DNA from: Bombyx mori
Lineage: Eukaryota > Arthropoda > Insecta > Lepidoptera > Bombycidae
Assembly: GCF_030269925.1 (NCBI RefSeq)
Contig: NC_085112.1
Span: 1,241,501-1,305,500, forward strand
Direction of reading: 5' to 3'
DNA length: 64,000 nucleotides
The position numbers and the translations under genes are program-made. Numbering within the stretch: the stretch's first letter is position 1; every line of letters begins with the position of its first letter. This document shows, piece after piece, positions 51,801 through 63,300 of this stretch. Below the pieces are notes generated by a model that was given only the letters and a program-made list of their open reading frames with translations, was not told the DNA's origin and did not search any database.

Positions 51801-54328
51801 CCTTTTTCACAAAAGTATGGCTCAGTCACTCCTTCATAGCTAATACCCCACCAAACCATCACTGAAGTCGGATAGTGCCTACGTTGCACTCTGTCGACTA
51901 ATTGGGAAGCTTCCTTAGAGCTTTGAGCATAAATAAGGTCATTTTGTTTGTTAAAATGTTGCTCAATTGTAAAAAGTTTTCTCATCCGTAAACAAAATTT
52001 TTCTATGACCTCCCTTTGCGTACCGCTTCAGTAGTTGTTTCGATTTTACTACCCTATTCTCTTTTAAATTATCAGTTAAGAAATGACTAGTACGTCTCTT
52101 ATAGGCTGCAAGTCCTAAGTCATCTTTTAAAATACGCGACATGGTTCTAGGTGCTATCTTCATCTCCCGAGATAAAATATTTTGCTTTCGGACAGGATTT
52201 TTTCGAATTCTTTCCCTTACTGCTTTGACCACCTTTTTTGTACGAACACTACGTGGACGGTCAAATCTTTTTCTGTCACAAGCAGAGGAGGTCTCATTGC
52301 ATCTATTAATAGCCCGGTACACAAATATTTTACTAATACCAAGCGTATAGAGAGTTTTAAAAATTGCATTTGGCACCATACCTACTTTGTGTAATGCAAT
52401 CACAGCGATTCGGTTCTCTTTATCACCCCACTCCATTTTAATATCGCAAAATATTGTACAATTGGCGCCAAAATGAGAAAACTCAATGAGAAATCATATA
52501 AAAATGACAGATTCCAAATTCAAATGTAATATTTTTGTTATTTTTAATTGTAACAGTATTTACTGCCAGACTAAGTATATACGGACGCCTAATAGCTATA
52601 TACGGACGCCTAATAGCTATATACGGACGCCTAATAGCTATATACGGACGCCTAATAGCTATATACGGACGCCCAATAACCTGGCTTTTTTTTTTATTGC
52701 CGAGATGTGTGGACGAGCTCACAGCCCACCTGGTGTAGAGTGGTTACTGGAACCCAAAGACATCTACAACGTAAATGCGCCACCCACCTTGAAATATAAG
52801 TTCTAAGGTCTCAGTATAGTTACAACGGCTGGCCCACCCTTCAAACCGAAACGCATTACTGCTTCACGGCAGAAATAGGCGGGGCGGTGGTACCTACCCG
52901 TGCGGACTCACAAGAGGCCTACCACCAGTAATTACGCAAATTATAATTTTGCGGGTTTGATCTTTATTACACGATGTTATTCCTTCACCGTGGAAGTCAA
53001 TCGTGAACAATTGTTAAGTACGTATTTCTACTACTTTAATTATACTTACTACTTTACTTATAACTTTATTTTTTTTACTACTTTAATTATACTTTACTTT
53101 AATTATAAAAATACGGCAGTATGTGAGGCAGTACTGTTTGGCTACAAGCTACTGTATGGTGGAAATACTGTTGCCAATCGTGTTGCACCATATTGGATTA
53201 TTCCCATTTGTCCCCACAGATTTTCCCGGGACAAATGGGAATTATTGGCAGTTGGAAGAAATATTTTTAATCGACTTCTCTTGGGTATCCCACTAGATTT
53301 GAATTGGACATCCGTATATACCAATTGAGCGTCCGTATATAGCTATTGGTCGTCCGTATAAAGCTATTGGGTGTTCGATTTCTCATTTATTTAAATAATT
53401 TACTGAATATATTTAGCAGCTTTATCATCGTGTTTTAATTTACACTCGGTAAGCGGGTGCTGAGCTGGCTACACATAGGCACGACTCGGGAGCCGAGTAG
53501 TGCCTATATGTTTAAAATAAAATAACTTTATGCAGGTGTATTTTTCAAGAGGAAGTAGGTGGTCAAATCCAAAATTATGAGCGCAAAACGAGTCTCGAGC
53601 CCGATTTTGAAGAAAACTACTATAACATCATTGGATTTTCGAAATATCAATATTCCTAGCCAGGAATCGAACTTCGTTATTTTGAAATAAAAGATACACT
53701 TGTATTATTACACCATTCGATAGTGTCGGTAACAAGGAAGAAAAATACAGAACGTGTCTTTTTTTTCAGAATCACCGATTTCGATTCCTGGCTAGAAATA
53801 TAGATATTTTTCAAATCCAATTATGCAGTTTCATTTTTCATCAAAATCGGCCTTGAGACTCCTTTGAGCGTTTTTATTTGTTCTGACTTTTTAAAAGTTT
53901 AAATAAACTCGGGCTCCTAATGATACGCAACGCGTATACCACCTAGGGCGAATATATTGTTTTGATTAAATATCGTGTGATAATTGTGATCCTATGTTGC
54001 AAACGAGCTGGCAACGTCGCAGTTGTGGACGCCAAATACGCGGATCCCTAGTCAGGAACTCCCCGAGATATGCGGCTGTCAATATACGCGCGACAGCAGT
54101 GCCACACCTGCGTTACGATTTCGTCGCGAACTGTTTAATATATTATTGCAGCCTTTTAAGAGATAATTTGGCTTCTATCGATATTTGTCCTACGGCTAGC
54201 CAGGACCAATGGGACGTAAACCCCACTGGCTATCAAAGTGGCGTCCGGTATGCGGACGCCAAAAGCAGGTGGACGCCAGTTTAAATGCATTTTTTTCTTC
54301 AGAGGACGTCTAATTGTTCGGGGGATAA

Positions 54329-54363
<35 letters not shown>

Positions 54364-57300
54364 CAGTCAGGTCATAAGTATTGTCACATAGTAAAAACTT
54401 TTCTTTTAGAATGCTGGCCACAAAAAAGTTTATTGAAGTCGAATTTCGAATTGTTCATGAAAATAAAAATGTATACTTTTAGAATTTTTACTAATTTTTA
54501 AATATGAAGTGGACGCTTAAAGAAGACCGTGTTGCAGTTATTGCGTTGCATCGTTGCGGTAACGCGCCAATTCAAATTTTTAACATACTGAAAAATTTGA
54601 ATATAACCAAAAGATTCGTTTATCGTACCATCAAACGATACAATGAAGACTCTAGTGTAGATGACAGGTCAAGAAGTGGTCGCCCTCAGTCTGTTAGGAC
54701 TCCGCCCTGTTAGGACTCCAGCAGTGATAAAAGCTGTGAAGGCGCGAATTCAAAGAAATCCCAAACGTAAGCAGAAACTGTTGGCCCTTCAGCTGGGGTT
54801 AAGCAGAACCATGGTGGAAAGGGTGTTAAATGAAGACTTAGGGCTTCGGGCATATCGAAGAAAAACAGGACATCGTTTGAATGCTCGTCTAATGGACCTG
54901 AGACTGAAGAGATGCCGCGCATTGTTGAAGCGGTACGCGGGAAAAAAATATCGGGAAATTATTTTTTCGGATGAAAAAATTTTTACCGTAGAAGAGAGCT
55001 ACAACAAACAAAATGATAAGGTGTACGCACACAGTAGTGAAGAAGCGAGCAACCGTATTCCGCGTGTCCAACGAGGTCATTTTCCATCCTCGCTCATGGT
55101 ATGGTTGGGAGTTTCTTATTGGGGCTTAACAGAGGTACATTTTTGTGAGAAAGGTGTAAAAACGAATGCAGTTGTGTATCAAAATACAGTCCTGACGAAC
55201 CTTGTGGAACCTGTTTCTCATACCATGTTCAATAACAGGCACTGGGTATTCCAATAAGATTCGGCGCCAGCTCATAGAGCGAAGAGCACACAAGACTGGC
55301 TGGCGGCGCGTGAAATCGACTTCATCCGGCACGAAGACTGGCCTCCTCCAGTCCAGATTTGAATCCGTTAGATTACAAGATATGGCAACACTTGGAGGAA
55401 AAGGCGTGCTCAAAGCCTCATCCCAATTTGGAGTCACTGCAGACATCCTTGATTAAGGCAGCCGCCGATATTGACATGGACCTCGTTCGTGCTGCGATAG
55501 ACGAATGGCCGCGCAGATTGAAGGCCTGTATTCAAAATCACGGAGGTCATTTTGAATAAACTTCAGTGTCATAAGAATCTATGTTTTGTTAAGTTCATTT
55601 TGGTATATGAATGGTTACATAATGAATAAACTTGTTTCAATTATTTTACATGAAACATGTGACAGAATTTATGACCTGTCTAGGTATATATTAAGGGATT
55701 TTATGACTTGTTTACTAAGACCTTTAGGTCCTAGTTAACAAGTCATAAAATCCCTTAAAAAAGTTAAGTAATTTCTGGTAATTCCTTAACAGGGCTAGTG
55801 AAGACGACCCAGAGGATAGACTACGAGAAGGTCCACAGCATTAACTTCACGCTGATAGCGTTCGACTCGGGGGTGCCGCAGCTGACCACCACGGCCGGCG
55901 TCACCGTGGAGATACTTAACGCCAACGACGAAGACCCACTGTTCGACACAGAGGGATACGAAGCTAAAGTTCTGGAACATTCTGAGGCTGGTACCGAAGT
56001 CGTGACAGTTCACGCCTCCGATAAAGATGAGGGTTAGTATTAAACATGACGATTTGCATATTTTTTATTGCTTAAGTGTGTGGACGAGATGCCGCCTCTT
56101 ACCTTGAGATATGAGTTATAAGGTCTCAGTTTTTACATTACAACGACTGCCCCACCCTTCAACCCGAAACTGCTTCACGGCAGAATTGTGCAGGGTGGTG
56201 CTACCTACCCGTGCGGATTCACAAGAGGTCCTACCACCAGTAATTACGCAAATTATAATTTGAGTGTTTGATTTTTATTACACGATGTGATTCCTTCACT
56301 GTGGAAGTCAATCGTGAACATTTGCTTAGTACGTATTTCATTAGAAAAATTGGTACCCGCCTGCGGGTTTCGAACACCGGAGCATCGCTCGACACGAATG
56401 CACCGGACGTCTTATCCTTTTGGCCACGACGACTTAAATGACGATTAATGACCTTTGATTATAAAATCGAAGACTTAACTTACTAAGTGTTATGAATACC
56501 ATACAAATATGAAAACGAATCTTAACATGATTAATGTTTTTTTTTCCCACAGGTGAGTACGGTGAAGTCCGGTACAGCCTCTCCGGTGACATGTCTCTGT
56601 TCACCATCGATCCGATATCGGGGGTGGTGACCATTGCTCCCGGCGCCGACATCGACCGCGAAGCCGTCACCGAGATATGGATGAGGGCGGTAGCATCTGA
56701 CAACGCCCCTCAGCATCTGAAGAGAAGTACCAGTGTACCGGTGGGTGTTGATGACTTTACAATGTTATTTATTTATTTGGGTAACAACCAACAGTACAAA
56801 ACAAACATATAATATTTAATATAGGTATGTATATAAAAATGAATTGCTGTTCCTTAGTCTCGCTAAAACTCGAGAACAGCTGGACCGAATTGACTAATTT
56901 TGGTCTTGAATTATTCGTGGAAGTCCAGAGAAGGTTTATAAGGTAGATTAATATGAAAATTCGCAGAAATAAATAAAGATACCAATTTTGTTTTTCCTTT
57001 GATGTGTCCTCTGTCGGACGGATTCCTTTTTTTTGTTTTAATTTTATTTTATACAAAAGTTTAGGTCTTTTATTTATCGATTGAGGCACTACGAAGTCTG
57101 CCGGGTCAGCTAGTAATATTAAAAAAAAAAGCTAAAACAATAATCAAACATGTTCCCACGATCAAAATCATATATATAAATAGAGTGTGAACAAAGGAAA
57201 AAAAAGAGAAATTTAGCAGTAATGCGTTTCGGTTTGAAGGACGGGGACTCATATCTCAAAGTGGAAGGCGGCAGTTACGTTGTAGATGTCTATGGGCTCC

Positions 57301-60300
57301 GATAACCATTTTACAACAGGTAGGCCGTAAACTCGTCCACCCATCAAAGCAATAAAAAAAATGAATCTGTAAATAAAACGTAAAGCAATTTTTCAGTTGC
57401 ACGTGAAAGTGCTGGACATAAATGATCATGCGCCGGTCTTCAGTCAGAAAGTGTACAAGAGTACAATCGCGGAGAATCTGCAGCTGGACCCTCCAGCCGC
57501 CATACTCCAGGTCATAGCCGAGGACAAGGACGAGGGAGTCAACGGGAAAGTGGAGTTTAAGATCATTGAACAGAGCGAACCGGGTGAGGAGAATTTAAGG
57601 GTATTTTGACGCCTATAGTAGAATTATTTTGTCCGTGCAGTTTGTGTCATAAAAAATCGGAGCGGTGAAGCGAGTATTTCGCTCTCTCTTCCACTCACGA
57701 GCCTTATGGACGGGCATAGTGATGCGCATTATTGTTGTCGATAAGCGTTATCGATAGTGTATTTCGTTTTGTCATTTTGTGGGTTAGTGATAAAAATGAA
57801 AGAAAAAATCACTAATCGAACACTTCACCACACATCGCCGCAGCAAGTTAACGAGAACGGCAGAAATTAACACTTTGTAACTTTTCGGGACCTATTCTTA
57901 TTTCAGTGAAAAATTTTAACACATTGTTGATAACAACACGTGCAAATATTATTTTGAATAAATTCTGCCGTTTGATACAAAACAAAGGAGTAGCCATTGT
58001 GTCACTAAACAAATTCAGAGAACGAATGCAGAAAAACACATTCCTTTTCGACATAATGTACTATAATTTGCAGGTTAAGTACAAATGACTCTTAACATAA
58101 CAATGTCTCTCACCACCCTTCGTATACCACCCCCCCTCCGTGTACCTGCCTTCGATGACTCATTTGTTTTTATCGATAATGGCGTTGCGGCCGCGCAACA
58201 TGCTCATCGCCCTAGCTGGGCTATGTTTTATGACCCAAACTGCACGGACAAAATAATTCTACTATAGATCGTTTTGGTTACTTAGCCTGGGTTCACACCC
58301 CAGATGGGCTCCCAGAAATTGTATAAAGAATGATATACACGGTATATAACGTACAGACAAATAACATGGAAACCTATTCGTCAGACGAACGTTTGCACGA
58401 AGTAAGAATAGAACCCACGACCTTCGATCCAACAATTAGGGTCACCGATTACTGCAACACTAATTCAGTCGTAAAATCTCCATAACGGGGTGAGCTTGTT
58501 ATTTTGACATATCAAGTTTTTTTTATTGCCCTTGTAGGCAGGCGAGCATACGGCCCACCTGATGGTAAGTGGTTACCGTCGCCCATGGACTTCAGTAATG
58601 CCAGGAGCAGAGCCAAGCCGCTGCCTACCGTTAAGTACTCTCCACAAGCCTCGTCTGAAGAAGGATATGTCATAGCGCTCGGGAAACACCGTGGAGGGGA
58701 GCTCATTCCATAGCCGGATGGTACGTGGCAAAAAAGACCTCTGGAAGCGCACTGTGGATGACCGCAGTGGCTTCAGGTAGTATGGATGAACTCTACTCCG
58801 GTGGCGGGCGGTGCGATGGTAAAAACGAGATGGTGGTATTATCTCAAACAATTCCTCAGAGCACTCTCCATGGAATATACGGTACAAAATACAGAGGGAA
58901 CCGAAGTCCCTCCGAAGATTCAGAGGCTAAGTGCGAGTTTTTTAACGTTTTCGATAGCGACTTTTTCGCTATGGAATGAGTTTCCCTCCACGGTGTTTCC
59001 CGAGCGCTATGACATATCCTTCTTCAGACGAGGCTTGTGGAGAGTACTTAACGGTAGGCAGCGGCTTGGCTCTGCTCCTGGCATTACTGAAGTCCATGGG
59101 CGACGGTAACCACTTACCATCAGGTGGGCCGTATGCTCGCCTGCCTACAAGGGCAATAAAAAAAAAAAAAAGCATACTGATGTTTAAACGGAATATTTAA
59201 TTCGTTCGGGCAGGCACGTTCACGGTGGACCCTGTGAGTGGTATCATCTACCCAGCGAGAGCGGTGGAGGGCAACCGGACCTACCAGCTGGTGGTGCGCG
59301 GCGCGGACGGCGCGGGGCCCGCCGCCCTCAGCGACACGGCGCGCGTGGACATCACCGTGCGGAGCCTCAACACGCACGCACCGCTGTTCGTGCAGCCCCC
59401 GCCCGGCCAGAGCACCATTGAGATACCAGAGGCAAATATTTAGACTTACCTATCCCTACCTATGTTTGGACATATCATTCGTAATGAAAGCTCATTGGAA
59501 CGTTTAGTGGTTCAAGGAAGAGTAGACGGTCAACGCTCTCGCGGCCGATCATCCATAAGGTGGACAGACTTGATTAAGTCATCTACGAAGTGTTCCGTTA
59601 CTGAATGTACACGTACCACCACAAGTAGAGAGAGATGGAGAAGTCTCTCAAAAGCCGCAATCAAACATTAAGACATACGTAACCACGACCACTCCGCCAG
59701 AAGTGAACGACTGAGAAGAAGAAGAAACCCTACCTATGCCTTGAAATAGCCTTGAGAGGCTATTTCAGCTTCTCCTTGACGTGTAGCTGAGCTCACGGGG
59801 CTCAAACTGAAGTGTTGCTAAAATTGGGCCTAGCAAGAGCAGTGCTTCGCAGAGTCTAGCACCGGATCGGAAACGCGACCCACTGAGAAGATCCGGCCAG
59901 AAACTCACGATGGGTGGACGAGCTCACAGCCCACCTGGTATTAAGTAGTTACTGGAGCACATAGACATCTACAACGTAAATGCCGCCGCTCACCTTGAGA
60001 AATAAGTTCTAAGGTCTCAGTATAGTTACAACGGCTGCACCACCCTTCAAATCGAAACGCATTACTGCTTTACGGCAGAAATAGGCGAGGTGGTGGTACC
60101 TACCCGTGCGGACTCACAAGATGTCCTACCACCAGTGTCTACAATACGATATTGAAAACAAATGACGCGTTTATTTTATCTACTTATATTATTATTTTTA
60201 TTTTTATTAAAAGGAACCCTATTAACTGTTTATTATCTTCCGCAGAACGCAGCACAAGCAGATTTCCTAATAACGACAATCAAAGCTACGGACGATGACA

Positions 60301-63300
60301 GCGGAGAAAACGGACGAATCTCCTACTACCTGAAGGTTGACAATCAGAACGTTGGCGAAACCGAAGAGTTCAGTCTGGACCGGGACACCGGTGAACTCAG
60401 GACTAAGACGTTCCTCGACCGTGAAGAAGTCCCTGAATATCAGGTCAGCTACCGATCGATGAGCTTTTCATGATTCGGACACTTGGCTCACTAAGCCTAT
60501 ATTAGATAAAATTTTATTGATTTTAGGCTGTATGCTCTGCTCTTATTTATAGTGTAACACCAGATGGCGCCACTTTTGTACATTCTTCCATCTTGTATGT
60601 GGTGTGTAAACGTGTGTGAATTAATTAATAAAAATAAAAAGTATAGTTCAAAGAATTCTTGTTTATCAACATAATCTCAATAGCCTATGCTCATAAACTA
60701 ATATCTTATATCGAGATGTGAAAGGCTATTCGGCTTAAGTGACATTTCGGTTAATACGCGACGTTTATCTTTGTAATTACAGGTCCGTTTTATTTGGTAT
60801 TAGCATCAACAGTTCGATGTTCTTAACTGAACTTCAATTAAGCTTACTCGATTCGAATAGCTAAAGAAGTTTTTTGAAGTGAAACTTCTTTAGAATCGTT
60901 GTGATGTGATTTCAAACTCGATGAAACGAAATGAAACGAAACAAAAAAATAAGTGTGCGATTGGTTTGCCGAAGCGGCTCCGAGCGGCGCCGACAAGTCA
61001 CGAAGCGCTCCACACGGTCTCGCGTCCCCGACTAATTTAGTGTGTTTTTGTCATCCGTGCACGCTGTCGTGGCTCTCGGAGCGCCCTGAGATACTGTAAT
61101 TTCTATTTAGTTTTTTATCAACGGACGTCGCTTCACGTTAATTCAATATTCAAATAAAACAATTCCTGAATCGCGGCGACTAGATGGTACACAGATGATA
61201 GACATTTTTTTTTAAAGTTTCACTTCTGCCATGTGTGACTTTTTTTTTTTTTTATATGATTTTTATACAAATTTTAAACTTGAAATGGCTCTCCTGTAAA
61301 GTTGTAAAATTTCGCTTAAGTCAAATTTAGCCTTTCACGATATGTCTATTGTCTAGGTGAGAAGTATAAATTCATTATTTATAAATAAAGGACTAGACGT
61401 TATTATGAAATGAAATGAAAGGAAATGCGTTTATTTCAGGCAACATAAGCCCATAAAACTTCACATACAATTACATATATACTTCTACTACTTCTACTTC
61501 TGCTTACTACTACTTATTGTAATAGATTATTACAATAATTTTCTATTTTTTAGTTGGGTTTTCTACAAAAGCGTATTTTGATTTTTTTAAAGCTATTATT
61601 TATTATTACCCTACACCATTACTACATCGTGTGGTTCGTAGCTGTTTTGTGCGTTTTATAAATTCGCTAATAACCCTCGGTGAGCATCCGTGAGCGTTTG
61701 TGTAACGGCTGCCGTCCGCAGCTGGCGATAGCGGCCATATTTGTAGCCGTCTTGTGCGTTTCATAAATTAAATAATAACCTTCGGTGAGCACCCGTGAGC
61801 GTTTGTGTAACGGTTGCCGTCCGCAGCTGGCGATAGCGGCCATATTTGTAGCTGTCTTGTGCGTTTCATAAATTTGTTAATAACGCTCTGTGAGCACCCG
61901 TGAGCGTGTGTGTAAGTGTTGCCGTCCGCAGCTGGCGATAGCGGCTGTCGACAACGGGAGCCCGGCGCAGTTCGAGACTCTTCGACTCCTGACCGTCGTG
62001 CTGGCTGACGAGGACGACAACACTCCTGAGTTCTCGCAACGCAGCTACGTGTTCAACATCAAGGAGAACCTGCCTCCTAACACCATTATCGGTGAGTGCG
62101 TCTTACGATTCATCCTTAATGTCGTCACACATGAAGTCGTCGTGGCCTAACGGATAAGGCGTCCGGTGCATTCATGTTGAGCGATGCACCGGTGTTCGAA
62201 TCCCGCAGGCGGGTACCAATTTTTCTAATGAAATACGTACTCAACCTTAACACCAGGTGGGCTGTGAGCTCGTCCACTCATCTAAGCAATAAAAAAAAAA
62301 AAAAGAAAAAAAAAAAAAAAACACGCTAGGGTTCGGGGTGAATAGAAACTTTAACCCAAATCTATATATAATTTTATTAATACGTGGCGCAAAAACTTTG
62401 TGCCTCTCTTTTATGAAAATTGCGCAGACGGAGGAGTATGAAATTTCGCACACTTGAAGGAGTGTAGAATAGCCGACTTAACCTAATGGGTGTATGGCTC
62501 TAATAAAGAATTAAAAAAAGGAGTGTAGCATGCTTATATCATTTTAAAATTATGCATAAAAATCAATTAAAAATAAGCATATACTTCCATGTATTTGACA
62601 CATACGCATATGTACTTTTTCGTTTATTGTTAAAGTCTGTGGTCAAATTGAGAATAGATAAGGAAGTGTAGTCTTTGACAATAAAACCTTAATAATGTTC
62701 AAACTTATAATTTAAATTAATTATGGTCGAATCTCGACTGCTGGGTGACCACTAGTACAAATTAAAACTCTATTTAACTTCTTCCGCTTTTTTTGGAGTT
62801 TACTCCTTTAGAATCGATTTACATATATAGGCCCGGGGTATGAAAATTATGGGGACCAAAATCGTACTAGCATGTCACACGAAATGCGTTATGCGCCTGA
62901 TTGCGCATGTCACACGAAATGCGTTATCGCAGGTGACGCCGGGCTGCTGCGCCGGCAGTCCGCCACAAAGCCTCGTACTGATCGCGCGTTTCTCTCATTA
63001 TTGTATTTTCATATATTTGTTAGTCGTTTGTTTTGTGTCTCGTTAATTTGTTAATAATCTGTAGTGTATCGTGTTGTCGTAATATAGAACTATTTCTCGT
63101 ATTGTTTCGTTTAATTTTTTATATCCAGTAAACTCCAGTCGTGCGTCGGAGCGGACACACACACTTTTTTTTATTCTTATTGCTGGATGGATGGACGAGC
63201 TCACAGCCCACAGCCCACCTGGTATTAAGCGGTTACCGGATCATGCATCTACAACGTAAATGCGCCACCCACCTTTGAGATATGAGTTCTAAGGTCTCAG

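Larger units (their letters stand above)
53029..54330. other. Middle of Cad87A intron 19
   Basis: Holds the inverted 21-bp units and several GGACGCC motifs (54028, 54257, 54272). No coding region. Confidence 0.5.

Noticed and set aside
52576..52675. CRISPR-like array
   Set aside because: Units are head to tail without spacers, in an animal genome.
52535..52738. Open frame with YGRLIAI repeats, a possible repeat protein
   Set aside because: Produced by the 21-bp tandem DNA repeat, whose length is a multiple of three; it then runs into a SINE.
58573..58887. 104-aa minus-strand open frame as a host gene
   Set aside because: It is the C terminus of a LINE reverse transcriptase (FLPRTIRLWNELPS), repeated at 22826, 29326 and 58786.
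59462..59671. 69-aa open frame as an extra cadherin exon
   Set aside because: Reads as a LINE tail (HIIRNESSLERLVV) and has no cadherin motif; exons 23 and 24 join directly.
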